Of a DNA stretch of 7,398 nucleotides, positions 1-6,774 are shown piece after piece. Both the position numbers and the translations under genes were made by a program. The notes below the pieces were generated by a model. The model was not told the origin of the DNA. It worked only from the letters and a program-made list of their open reading frames with translations, and did no database searches. The stretch comes from Nitrospiraceae bacterium. GTDB taxonomy: Bacteria; Nitrospirota; Nitrospiria; Nitrospirales; Nitrospiraceae. The stretch spans positions 1 to 7,398 of the forward strand of contig SXPO01000075.1 of NCBI GenBank assembly GCA_005793285.1, written 5' to 3'. How positions within the stretch are numbered: the stretch's first letter is position 1; the number at the start of each line of letters is the position of its first letter.

Positions 1-811
1 CATTGATTTCGCGCGAGCCGGAGCCCTTTTCAATCTGGATCAACTGAGCCCGCCCATTCGGGTACATGCGAAACCGAACATGAACGGTTTCGCTCGACGG
101 AGCATGGCGCACCTGGTGCGCCGTACGGCCCCAGCTTTGGCTCAGGAGCGCGCTGACCTGCTGCCAATAGGTCGGTCCAGGTTCTGGGGCAGGCAACGAC
201 AACAGATTTTCTTCCACCAGCGAGTTGTCGGCGATGAGTGTTGCCTCGGGCAGCATGTCATCGTTGCTGGTATCTTCTTCGCCTGGCTCGTACAGACGTG
301 GAGGGGGAAGATCGGCGTGGTTGTGTTGCGGCGCAGATGTTCCCAGCGTGATATAGACGATCCGTTTCATCACCCGTTCCAATTTCTTGTCGGCCCGAGT
401 CCGAGCAAAGGTGACTTGGATGCGCGCGACTTTTGGCGATACGGAGAGTTTTCCTAGAGCAATGGGTTCGAGAATAGCGGTGGCATGCATTTCCATGGAG
501 CGAGAATCCGGTTCCATCGTGACGATTTGCCGTTCGAAGTGGATCGATTCGCAAATGGCGACCAAGGGGGCGTTGCCCTGAACAGCTCCGTAGAGTGTCA
601 GCGACAACGTGAGTGAGTTGCCGACGCGGATATCTCCGGACGCGTCCAGGCCGGCAAAATCGAAGACGACCGAGTGTTTTCCCGTCGGGACTGTCTGCGT
701 GGCAGCTGGTGGGGACGCCGCCTGTGCGATCGGCAGTAATGCCGTTGGGCCCGACAGCATTCCGAAGAGGCCGGAGGCCAACAGGAGGTATCGGGGGACC
801 GAGCAAGACAT
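1..811 (-). CDS. Exported protein with TonB/TolA-like C-terminal domain, 3' end beyond window
   Basis: Reading the minus strand from the ATG at 811-809 gives 270 codons with no stop up to the left edge. Residues 1-31 form a typical Sec signal peptide: a short positive start, a hydrophobic core around 8-28, and an A-Q-A cleavage site at 29-31. Residues 47-158 alternate in a beta-rich pattern resembling an Ig-like fold, with no family I can name. Residues 161-213 are a proline-rich, acidic linker (for example EPGEEDTSNDD at 175-185). From Y215 onward the spacing Y-W-x2-V-x2-LL-x3-W, then V-x-F-x3-PNG at 245-253 and KGSG at 262-265, matches the TonB_C/TolA C-terminal fold, which normally ends about 20-30 residues further on. 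It is probably periplasmic or anchored through partners, but its job is unknown. There is no transmembrane anchor after the signal peptide, so it is not a classical TonB. An in-frame stop at 829-827 limits the start. A weak AGGA lies about 9 bases before the ATG. Confidence 0.82.
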   Translation of the reverse strand, partial: MSCSVPRYLLLASGLFGMLSGPTALLPIAQAASPPAATQTVPTGKHSVVFDFAGLDASGDIRVGNSLTLSLTLYGAVQGNAPLVAICESIHFERQIVTMEPDSRSMEMHATAILEPIALGKLSVSPKVARIQVTFARTRADKKLERVMKRIVYITLGTSAPQHNHADLPPPRLYEPGEEDTSNDDMLPEATLIADNSLVEENLLSLPAPEPGPTYWQQVSALLSQSWGRTAHQVRHAPSSETVHVRFRMYPNGRAQLIQIEKGSGSREIN

Positions 812-853
812 GTCCGTTAATCCTACTCATCAGGGACAGTCCCGCGCAACTTG

Positions 854-859
854 TTTATA
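854..859 (-). promoter_or_regulatory. Possible -10 element for the exported-protein gene
   Basis: Read on the minus strand this is TATAAA, a 5/6 match to the sigma70 -10 box. It lies about 43 bases upstream of the ATG at 811, a sensible leader length. No convincing -35 box is seen at the usual distance. It sits inside a small dyad (853-867), so an operator is also possible. The call is weak. Confidence 0.22.
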
Positions 860-889
860 GCTAAAACACAGGTGTGAGGCTCAGACGGT

Positions 890-900
890 TGGTATAGAAT
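890..900 (+). promoter_or_regulatory. Possible extended -10 element for tdh
   Basis: The sequence reads TG-G-TATAGAAT, i.e. a TGn extension followed by an AT-rich -10-like hexamer, only 6 bases before the tdh ATG. No clear -35 box precedes it, as is allowed for extended -10 promoters. If it is used, transcription would start at or within a few bases of the start codon and the mRNA would be effectively leaderless. This agrees with the absence of a Shine-Dalgarno sequence before this ATG. Confidence 0.3.
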
Positions 901-906
901 GGTTCC

Positions 907-1941
907 ATGAGAGCGCTGGTCAAAACAACGGCTGCCCCAGGTTTGACTGTGATGAGTTGGCCGGATCCCACGCCCGGCCCGCACGACGTCATCGTCAAGG
1001 TTGCCGCGACTTCATTGTGCGGAACTGACGCCCATATTTATCGTTGGGATGAGTGGGCTCAAGAGCGCGTGCATCCTCCTCGTATCATCGGCCATGAGTT
1101 ATGCGGCCAGGTGGTGGAGGCCGGACGTGAGGTGTCGCTGGTGAAGGTCGGCGATTATGTCGCAGCCGAATCGCACATTACCTGTGGTGCGTGTTTTCAA
1201 TGCCGAACCGGGCAGGCACATGTCTGCACACGGTACCGAATCCTTGGCATCGATTGCGACGGCTCGTATGCCGAGTATGTCGCGCTGCCTGAAGGCGTCT
1301 TGTGGCGCACTGCTGCGGAGATTCCTCCGGAGCTTGCCTGTGTTCAGGAACCCCTCGGAAATGCCGTCGATGCCGCTCTTGCAGAAGACCTCACCGGCCA
1401 TACGGTTTTGGTGACGGGGTGCGGACCGACCGGTCTATTTGCTATCGCCATCGCCCGCGTATCTGGCGCGGCTGTCATTATCGCAACTGATACGAGCGAG
1501 TACCGGCTGGGATTGGCCAAACAAGTGGGTGCAGACCTCACGGTGAATGTGAAGACCGGTCATCCGGAGGCAGTCAATGAGGCGATTCGCGAGCTGACGG
1601 CCGGCGAAGGAGTTGATGCAGCGTTGGAAATGTCAGGCAATCCGGTTGCGATGCACCAAGCCTTCCGTGCCGTGAAAAACGGCGGGCGAGTGACCCTTTT
1701 CGGGATTCCAACCGGCTCAGTCTGTTTCGATCTGCCGAACGAGATCATTTTTAAGGGCATTCGCGTATATGGAGTGACCGGCCGGCGTTTGTTTGGGACC
1801 TGGTATAGGCTGGCGGGGCTCTTCAAGGCAGGCCTGAATATCCGACCGGTGATTACGCATTTCTTCCCAATGGCCGAATTTGCGACAGGATTCGAGTTGA
1901 TCCGATCCGGGCAATGCGGGAAAGTGGTGTTGATTCCGTAG
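907..1941 (+). CDS. tdh: L-threonine 3-dehydrogenase
   Basis: This enzyme oxidises L-threonine with NAD+ to 2-amino-3-ketobutyrate in the cytoplasm. The protein has 344 residues, against about 341 in E. coli. It is a zinc-dependent medium-chain dehydrogenase. Catalytic zinc ligands are C38 (in SLCGTD) and H63-E64 (in GHE). The structural zinc site is C93, C96, C99 and C107. The EPLGNAV segment at 148-154 is characteristic of this family. The Rossmann signature GCGPTG is at 171-176, and the acidic residue D195 follows the second strand, pointing to NAD rather than NADP. The neighbour kbl encodes the next enzyme, which strongly supports Tdh over sorbitol or other alcohol dehydrogenases of the same fold. 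The ATG at 907 gives the expected N-terminus, but no Shine-Dalgarno sequence precedes it. It is divergent from the exported-protein gene, with a 95-base gap between the two starts. Confidence 0.93.
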   Translation: MRALVKTTAAPGLTVMSWPDPTPGPHDVIVKVAATSLCGTDAHIYRWDEWAQERVHPPRIIGHELCGQVVEAGREVSLVKVGDYVAAESHITCGACFQCRTGQAHVCTRYRILGIDCDGSYAEYVALPEGVLWRTAAEIPPELACVQEPLGNAVDAALAEDLTGHTVLVTGCGPTGLFAIAIARVSGAAVIIATDTSEYRLGLAKQVGADLTVNVKTGHPEAVNEAIRELTAGEGVDAALEMSGNPVAMHQAFRAVKNGGRVTLFGIPTGSVCFDLPNEIIFKGIRVYGVTGRRLFGTWYRLAGLFKAGLNIRPVITHFFPMAEFATGFELIRSGQCGKVVLIP

Positions 1942-1943
1942 CG

Positions 1944-2019
1944 CGCGCGACAGGCGGGACATGCGAGAAAAGCGCGACTAGATAAAATTCCATTGCGCGC
2001 ACGTCTCGCCCGTCACGCG
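1944..2019. repeat. 24-base imperfect inverted repeat, REP-like extragenic element
   Basis: The arms at 1944-1967 and 1996-2019 match as inverted copies at 19 of 24 positions and enclose a 28-base AT-richer loop. In plus-strand RNA one of the five mismatches becomes a G-U pair. In minus-strand RNA three do, so the fold would be somewhat more stable when read from the opposite strand. No T-run follows either arm, so it is not a normal intrinsic terminator. It fills most of the tdh-kbl gap, as REP/BIME-type extragenic repeats do. Membership of a genome-wide family is inferred. Confidence 0.6.
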
Positions 2020-2038
2020 AGTCTTGCAACGACAATTC

Positions 2039-3229
2039 ATGGCGTACGATTCTCTCCAGAACGTTCTTCAACAACAGCTTGCCGACATCCGCGCAAAAGG
2101 CCTCTATAAGTCCGAGCGGCGTATTCTGGGGCCTCAAGGCTCGGATATCCTGGTGGATCGAGTCTCGGTCCTGAATCTTTGCGCGAATAACTATCTCGGG
2201 TTGGCAAATCATCCGGAGATTGTTCAGGCCGCCATGGACGGCTTGAAGAGGCACGGATACGGTATGGCGTCGGTGCGGTTTATCTGCGGCACGCAGGACT
2301 TGCACAAGCGGCTGGAGCAGGCTGTCAGCGGGTTTCTGGGCACCGAAGACACGGTGCTCTACAGCTCCTGTTTCGGTGCCAACGGAGGATTATTCGAAGC
2401 GCTGGTGGATGAGCGCGATGTCGTCATCAGCGATGCCTTGAACCATGCCAGCCTAATCGACGGCATCCGGCTCTGTAAGGCGACACGATTGCGATATGCC
2501 CATTCGGACATGGGTGAGCTTGAAGGGCGGTTGAAGGCATCGCACAACAGCCGGGTACGACTCATCGTGACCGACGGAGTGTTTTCGATGGATGGGGATC
2601 TGGCCAGACTTGACCGGATTGTCGAGCTTGCCGAGCGGTATGATGCGGCGGTGGTGGTGGACGACAGCCATGCAACCGGTGTCCTTGGCCCCAAGGGGAG
2701 GGGTACCCCGGCCCATTACGGCCTGGCTGATCGCGTGGACATTGTCACCAGTACCCTGGGAAAGACGCTGGGGGGAGCCACGGGAGGATTTACCTCAGGC
2801 AAGGCTGAGATCGTCGAATTACTGCGCCAGCGGTCGAGACCCTATCTGTTCTCGAATGCGCTCCCGCCTGCTGTGGCAGCCGGAGCCTTGTGCGCACTTG
2901 ACCTTGTGGCAAAAGGAGATGAGTTGCGCGAGCGGCTCCATGCCAACGCGGTGTTTTTTCGGGCCCAGCTAACTGTGCTGGGATTCCGTCTCGTTCAGGG
3001 CGAACATCCTATTATTCCTGTCATGTTAGGGGAGGCCGCACTTGCAACCTCAATGGCCGAGGCGCTGTTGAATGAAGCTGTCTACGTCGTCGGGTTTAGT
3101 TACCCCGTTGTCCCAGAAAGCCAGGCTAGAATTAGAGTTCAGATGTCGGCGGCCCACACGAGAGTCCAGTTGGAACGGGCCGTGGAGGCCTTTGCAAAGG
3201 TAGGCCGGGCGCTTGCCGTTATCCGGTAA
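2039..3229 (+). CDS. kbl: Glycine C-acetyltransferase (2-amino-3-ketobutyrate CoA ligase)
   Basis: This pyridoxal-phosphate enzyme cleaves 2-amino-3-ketobutyrate with CoA to glycine and acetyl-CoA, the step after Tdh. From the ATG at 2039 ([10 protein letters not shown]) the protein has 396 residues, against 398 in E. coli. A TTG 15 bases upstream is also in frame, but the ATG fits the family N-terminus better. Alpha-oxoamine synthase features are present: [12 protein letters not shown] near 48-59, the cofactor-stacking histidine in the NHAS segment (H136), DGVFSMDG at about 179-186, DDSHATG at 208-214, and the Schiff-base lysine K242 in TLGKTLGG. The offset from E. coli numbering is a constant two residues, so no internal gaps are apparent. 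Paralogous BioF, HemA or serine palmitoyltransferase would be the alternatives, and adjacency to tdh decides against them. No Shine-Dalgarno sequence is visible, and the 97-base gap behind tdh is mostly filled by the inverted repeat. Confidence 0.93.
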   Translation: MAYDSLQNVLQQQLADIRAKGLYKSERRILGPQGSDILVDRVSVLNLCANNYLGLANHPEIVQAAMDGLKRHGYGMASVRFICGTQDLHKRLEQAVSGFLGTEDTVLYSSCFGANGGLFEALVDERDVVISDALNHASLIDGIRLCKATRLRYAHSDMGELEGRLKASHNSRVRLIVTDGVFSMDGDLARLDRIVELAERYDAAVVVDDSHATGVLGPKGRGTPAHYGLADRVDIVTSTLGKTLGGATGGFTSGKAEIVELLRQRSRPYLFSNALPPAVAAGALCALDLVAKGDELRERLHANAVFFRAQLTVLGFRLVQGEHPIIPVMLGEAALATSMAEALLNEAVYVVGFSYPVVPESQARIRVQMSAAHTRVQLERAVEAFAKVGRALAVIR

Positions 3230-3245
3230 AACCTACCGATCTGAA

Positions 3246-3274
3246 TTGACTTTTTGCAGTCGTCCCAGTATTCT
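3246..3274 (+). promoter_or_regulatory. Sigma70-like promoter for rplI (and probably glyA-nrdR)
   Basis: TTGACT at 3246-3251 (5/6 to the -35 consensus) is followed after exactly 17 bases by TATTCT at 3269-3274 (4/6 to the -10). It lies between the kbl stop and the rplI start. Transcription would begin near 3281, giving a leader of about 25 bases. This is the best promoter in the window. Confidence 0.55.
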
Positions 3275-3277
3275 CCA

Positions 3278-3297
3278 CTCCTTTCTCAGAGAAGGAG
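3278..3297 (+). promoter_or_regulatory. Hairpin masking the rplI ribosome binding site
   Basis: CTCC pairs with GGAG and TTC with GAA, with one bulged T and a five-base loop (TCAGA). The 3' arm contains the Shine-Dalgarno sequence GAAGGAG (3291-3297), eight bases from the ATG at 3306. A transcript starting near 3281 would lack most of the outer 5' arm, so the full hairpin would exist mainly on read-through RNA from kbl. Confidence 0.45.
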
Positions 3298-3305
3298 TGA
3301 GGGGT

Positions 3306-3776
3306 ATGAAAGTCATTTTGCAAGAGACAATGGACGGTGTAGGGCACCTCGGCGATGTCATTAACGTAGCTGATGGATTTGCCAGGAATTTCTTGCTGCC
3401 TCGCCGCAAGGCGGTTGAAGCCGATAGCCGGAGCATCAAAGCCTTTGAGCATGCCAAACGGGCGGCGGCGGAAAAGGCCAAGAAAGAAAAGCTAGAGATC
3501 GAAACCCATGCCAAGAAGGTGTCGGCTGTGACGCTGACCATCGAGGCGCAAGTGGGTAAAGACGACAAGATGTTCGGCTCGGTGACGGTCAAGGATATTG
3601 CTGAAGGGTTGGTCGCGCAAGGCTTTACCGTGGACCGGCGGAAGATTCAATTGGGACAGCCTATCAAGGAATTGGGAACCGTTACGGTGCCCATCAAGAT
3701 GCCGAGAGATGTGACGGCCACGGTGACGGTGTGTGTAGTGAAGAAGCAGGAAGTTGAAGCGCCAGCCCAGCCGTAG
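3306..3776 (+). CDS. rplI: 50S ribosomal protein L9
   Basis: L9 binds 23S rRNA near the base of the L1 stalk and helps to maintain reading frame. The protein has 156 residues, a little over the usual 148-150, the excess being a short C-terminal tail (QEVEAPAQP). The N-terminal domain carries the family signature: VGHLGD at 12-17 and the [10 protein letters not shown] segment at 24-33. A long lysine- and alanine-rich helix at about 42-72 connects to the C-terminal domain, which has KMFGSVT at 88-94 and the conserved KDIAEGL region at 96-102. The ATG at 3306 is chosen because it begins MKVILQE as in the family and has a strong Shine-Dalgarno sequence. The frame stays open upstream to 3213, but that part overlaps kbl and is not L9-like. 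It is not in the common rpsF-rpsR-rplI cluster here: kbl lies upstream, and glyA follows after 17 bases, indicating co-transcription with glyA. Confidence 0.96.
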   Translation: MKVILQETMDGVGHLGDVINVADGFARNFLLPRRKAVEADSRSIKAFEHAKRAAAEKAKKEKLEIETHAKKVSAVTLTIEAQVGKDDKMFGSVTVKDIAEGLVAQGFTVDRRKIQLGQPIKELGTVTVPIKMPRDVTATVTVCVVKKQEVEAPAQP

Positions 3777-3793
3777 GATTAAGAGAGAACGAC

Positions 3794-5056
3794 ATGTACG
3801 AGGGAATCGAATCAGTCGATGCGCTGAAAACAGCGGATCCCGATGTCTACGCGGCGATTGAGGCGGAAGAGACGCGGCAGCGAGACAAGTTGCTATTGAT
3901 TGCCTCGGAAAACTTTGCCAGTCCCGCTGTGCTGGCCGCGCAGGGTTCTGTGCTGACCAACAAGTATGCGGAGGGGTACCCAGGCAGACGGTATTACGGC
4001 GGGTGTCAGCATGCAGATACAGTCGAAGACCTGGCGATTCAGCGGTGTAAGGAGATCTTCGGAGCCGAGCACGTCAACGTGCAACCGCATTCTGGTTCCC
4101 AGGCCAACATGGCGGCCTATCTGTCGGTCTTGAAGCCGGGTGATTCGATCCTGGGGATGGATTTGGCCCAAGGGGGACATCTGACCCATGGGAGCAAAGT
4201 CAATTTCTCCGGCATTCTCTTTCGCGTGTTTTCATACGGAGTGGACAGGCAGACAGAAACTATTGATTATGATGCGGTGCAGAAAGCCGCTGAGGAATGC
4301 AGGCCCCGCATGATCGTGGTCGGCGCCAGTGCCTATGCCCGCATATTGGACTTCCCACGCTTCCAAGCCATAGCTAAATCGGTCGGCGCCTATTTGCTGG
4401 TCGATATTGCCCACATTGCCGGTCTTATTGCCGCGGGGCTGCATCCCAATCCCGTACCCTATGCGGACTTTGTGACCACGACGACCCATAAGACTCTTCG
4501 GGGCCCGCGCGGTGGGGTCACGATGTGCAAGGCCGAGTATGCGAAGGGCGTCGACAAGCTGGTGTTCCCAGGCCTGCAGGGCGGGCCGCTCATGCATGTG
4601 ATTGCGGCCAAAGCCGTCGCGTTCAAGGAAGCCTTGTCTCCCTCGTTCAAACGCTACCAGCAGCAGGTCCTGACCAATGCGAAAGCGTTGGCACAGGGGT
4701 TGATGGACCATGGATACAAGATCGTTTCCGGCGGGACCGATACGCATCTTATGTTGGTCAATCTCTCAAATAAGGGCATTACGGGGAAGGATGCCGATGC
4801 CGCTCTTGATGCGGCAGGCATCATCCTGAACAAAAATGCTGTTCCCTACGACGAAAAGCCGCCGGCGGTGTCCAGCGGCATCCGGCTTGGTTCTCCGATC
4901 GTCTCAACGCGAGGGATGCGGGAGCCAGAGATGAAACACATTGTGAAGTTGGTTGATCGTGTGCTGCAGCACCGGCAAGAACCGGCGGTGCTGGAAGAAG
5001 TTCGCCTGGAAGCCAAAGCACTGTGCAACCGGTTCCCTATCTTTCATTCCTACTAA
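3794..5056 (+). CDS. glyA: Serine hydroxymethyltransferase
   Basis: This pyridoxal-phosphate enzyme interconverts serine plus tetrahydrofolate with glycine plus 5,10-methylene-tetrahydrofolate, the main source of one-carbon units. The protein is full length at 420 residues. Visible family signatures are LLIASENF at 34-41, the [15 protein letters not shown] region at 56-70, and the HSGSQAN segment at 99-105. The cofactor-contacting D204 and H207 lie in VDIAHIAGL. The Schiff-base lysine is K233 in [14 protein letters not shown]. The FPGLQGGP segment follows at about 258-265. All key residues are present. The start is the ATG at 3794, preceded by a weak purine stretch (AGAGAG) about six bases upstream. 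It lies 17 bases after rplI and 33 bases before nrdR, so the three probably share a transcript. The glycine made by Tdh and Kbl is its substrate, which links it to the genes upstream. Confidence 0.97.
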   Translation: MYEGIESVDALKTADPDVYAAIEAEETRQRDKLLLIASENFASPAVLAAQGSVLTNKYAEGYPGRRYYGGCQHADTVEDLAIQRCKEIFGAEHVNVQPHSGSQANMAAYLSVLKPGDSILGMDLAQGGHLTHGSKVNFSGILFRVFSYGVDRQTETIDYDAVQKAAEECRPRMIVVGASAYARILDFPRFQAIAKSVGAYLLVDIAHIAGLIAAGLHPNPVPYADFVTTTTHKTLRGPRGGVTMCKAEYAKGVDKLVFPGLQGGPLMHVIAAKAVAFKEALSPSFKRYQQQVLTNAKALAQGLMDHGYKIVSGGTDTHLMLVNLSNKGITGKDADAALDAAGIILNKNAVPYDEKPPAVSSGIRLGSPIVSTRGMREPEMKHIVKLVDRVLQHRQEPAVLEEVRLEAKALCNRFPIFHSY

Positions 5057-5089
5057 CGAGTCCCCATTCATGAGCCAGGGTCACCGCCT

Positions 5090-5554
5090 GTGAAATGTCC
5101 CTTCTGCGATGAGCTGGAAGACAAGGTGGTCGACTCGCGGATGGCCAAGGAAGGCGAAGTCATTCGCCGCCGCCGCGAGTGTATTGGCTGCCGCCGCCGC
5201 TACACCACATATGAGCGGGTCGAGGAGATTCTCCCGGTCGTCGTCAAGAAAGACGGCCGCCGCGAGTCATTCGACCGGGCCAAGATCATTTCCGGGATTA
5301 AGAAAGCCTGTGAGAAACGGCCGGTCAGTACCGCGACGATCGAAGACGCAGCCGATCGGATCGAAAAGCGGATCCAGGAGATGGGCGAGAGCGAAATTAA
5401 AAGTCTGGTGGTGGGTGAGGAAGTGATGAAAGGGCTGCATCAGTTGGACCAGGTCGCCTATGTCCGGTTTGCATCCGTGTATCGTGAGTTCAAGGACATT
5501 GATCAGTTCATGGATGAGCTGAAAGTTCTGGCTCAACAGCGCCGCGAGCGTTGA
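5090..5554 (+). CDS. nrdR: Transcriptional repressor NrdR
   Basis: NrdR is the nucleotide-sensing repressor of ribonucleotide reductase genes. It binds NrdR boxes and reads (d)ATP through an ATP-cone. The protein has 154 residues, the usual length. A zinc ribbon is formed by C3-x2-C6 and C31-x2-C34, surrounded by the arginine-rich strings RRRRE and CRRRY that are typical of its DNA-binding part. The ATP-cone spans roughly 49-139, starting at [15 protein letters not shown]. The start is GTG at 5090, giving the family N-terminus (M)KCPFC. A modest AGGG lies nine bases upstream. A seven-codon reading frame starting at the ATG at 5070 ends on a TGA overlapping this GTG, which may couple translation. 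The glyA-nrdR order is common in bacteria. No NrdR box was recognised in the window. Confidence 0.96.
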   Translation: MKCPFCDELEDKVVDSRMAKEGEVIRRRRECIGCRRRYTTYERVEEILPVVVKKDGRRESFDRAKIISGIKKACEKRPVSTATIEDAADRIEKRIQEMGESEIKSLVVGEEVMKGLHQLDQVAYVRFASVYREFKDIDQFMDELKVLAQQRRER

Positions 5555-5661
5555 GCGCTGGTCCTCTGAGCCGCCGTCTCGTTTCTCTGCGTCACCCCCG
5601 ACTACTGTAAGCGGCCTCGAACGTCCGTCCCAGCGAACAGTGTGCGCGGAGCGTCGAAGAC

Positions 5662-6774
5662 ATGGCCACCTCACAATCTCAGCTCAACCGGCGAAAAACG
5701 GCGAGTTTCGGCGCCACCAATGTCGCTATTATCGGCGCAGGCCGTGGCGGCACGGCGCTGATGGAAATCTTTGCGGACGACCCCCTTGTGCGGATCGTTG
5801 GAGTGGCAGAGGTCGATCAGCAAGCGCCCGGAGTGAGCCTTGCCAAGCAGCTGGGGATTCCGGTCACTCGCGACTATCGGCAGTTGTTAGCAATGGAACG
5901 GGTCGATTTGATTATCGACGTGTCGGGCAATGCCGAAGTGTGGCAATTGCTGCAGGACTTCCATCGGATGGGCGTGACGATCATTGGGGGCGCCAGCGCC
6001 AAATTTATGTGGGAGCTGATCGAAGCTCGCATCCGCGCGACAGCAGAGATCGAACGGACGCTCAACAAATATCAGTCCCTCTATCGGTTGTATGTCAAAG
6101 AGACCGGTGCGGCGGTGACGGATGAGCGCACCCGCATCGCCTGCGAAATCCACGACGGCTTTATCCAAAGCCTGGCGGGTGTTAATTTCAAGCTCGATCT
6201 GTGCCTGCAGCTGATGCGAAAAAATCCGAAAGCCGGGTTGGCCACTATCAAGGAGAGCAAGGCGCAACTCAAACTCGCCATTCAGGAAGCCCGCCAAGTG
6301 ATCTTCAATCTGAGGCCGCTTCATTACGACAAGATGGAATTGATTCCCGCGCTTACCAACTATCTCAAGTCGTACGAGATTGAGTCGCATGTTGCCGCCA
6401 AGTTCACTGTCACCGGCGATGAACAGACTCTCTTTCCCCGGACCAAGATCTTCCTCTTTCGCATCATTCAGGAGGCGTTGAGCAACGTCCATAAACATGC
6501 CAAGGCGAATCGGGTGTCGATTCGAATGGAGATCGGTCTGGAAATGCTGCGGGTGACGATCACCGATAATGGTGTGGGGTTCGATATGGAGACGGTCCTG
6601 CGTGATCCTGAAAAGTGGGACCATTTTGGAATCAAAGGGATTTTGGAGCGGGTCAGGTTAGTCGGCGGAGAAGGGCGTGTCGAATCCAAAAATGGACGAG
6701 GCACAAAGGTCGTCGTCGAAGTGCCGTTGTTCGATAAGGACAAGAGGGAGGATGCGAGTCATGGAGAAAATTAA
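5662..6774 (+). CDS. Soluble sensor histidine kinase with N-terminal Rossmann domain
   Basis: The protein has 370 residues and no transmembrane segment, so it should sense a cytoplasmic signal. Residues 20-116 look like a dinucleotide-binding Rossmann domain of the Gfo/Idh or homoserine-dehydrogenase type. It has VAIIGAGRGG at 21-30 (a GxGxxG loop), acidic E50 and D52 after the second strand (favouring NAD over NADP), and VDLIIDVSGN at 81-90. A helical linker at about 118-155 leads to a HisKA_3 dimerisation domain with the phospho-acceptor H164 in EIHDG. The HDxxxQ pattern (D165, Q169) in this family marks dual kinase and phosphatase activity. The ATPase domain has an N-box (E271, N275, H279), a DNGVGF G1 box at 302-307, a FGIKGILERV G2 region at 322-331 and GRGT at 345-348. 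The start at 5662 has GGAG ten bases upstream. It overlaps the response regulator by 14 bases. The ligand is inferred only; catalytic oxidoreductase residues are not evident. Confidence 0.9.
   Translation: MATSQSQLNRRKTASFGATNVAIIGAGRGGTALMEIFADDPLVRIVGVAEVDQQAPGVSLAKQLGIPVTRDYRQLLAMERVDLIIDVSGNAEVWQLLQDFHRMGVTIIGGASAKFMWELIEARIRATAEIERTLNKYQSLYRLYVKETGAAVTDERTRIACEIHDGFIQSLAGVNFKLDLCLQLMRKNPKAGLATIKESKAQLKLAIQEARQVIFNLRPLHYDKMELIPALTNYLKSYEIESHVAAKFTVTGDEQTLFPRTKIFLFRIIQEALSNVHKHAKANRVSIRMEIGLEMLRVTITDNGVGFDMETVLRDPEKWDHFGIKGILERVRLVGGEGRVESKNGRGTKVVVEVPLFDKDKREDASHGEN
6746..6752 (+). promoter_or_regulatory. Ribosome binding site that sets the response regulator start
   Basis: GGGAGGA lies eight bases before the ATG at 6761, an ideal Shine-Dalgarno arrangement inside the end of the kinase gene. 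Another in-frame ATG at 6752 overlaps this motif and so cannot be served by it, which favours 6761 as the start. Confidence 0.7.

Noticed and set aside
80..457. 125-codon open frame on the plus strand
   Set aside because: It lies antisense to the exported-protein gene, has no family features and no good ribosome binding site.
258..830. 190-codon open frame on the minus strand over the exported-protein gene
   Set aside because: It is rich in arginine and low-complexity, with no domain pattern. The overlapping frame starting at 811 has a signal peptide and a TonB-like C-terminal pattern and stays open to the window edge.
1979..1988. TAGATAAAAT as a promoter for kbl in the loop of the inverted repeat
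   Set aside because: The -10-like TAAAAT has no -35 box at the proper distance. AT-richness of the loop is enough to explain it.
1944..2019. Intrinsic terminator after tdh
   Set aside because: The stem has several mismatches and a 28-base loop, and no T-run follows the second arm.
2024..2038. Upstream TTG start for kbl
   Set aside because: It adds five residues not typical of the family. The ATG at 2039 gives the expected N-terminus and length.
3213..3305. N-terminal extension of rplI
   Set aside because: It overlaps the end of kbl and the promoter and ribosome binding site region, and L9 begins at MKVILQE.
5537..5560. Terminator after nrdR formed by CAGCGC and GCGCTG around the stop codon
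   Set aside because: The six-base stem has a 12-base loop and no T-run behind it, so it is more likely chance in GC-rich sequence.
5640..6125. 161-codon plus-strand frame overlapping the kinase start
   Set aside because: It is arginine-rich and without motifs, while the overlapping kinase frame has clear Rossmann and HisKA_3 signatures.
5887..6624. 245-codon minus-strand frame inside the kinase gene
   Set aside because: It is the antisense shadow of a well-supported kinase with no recognisable family and no start signals.
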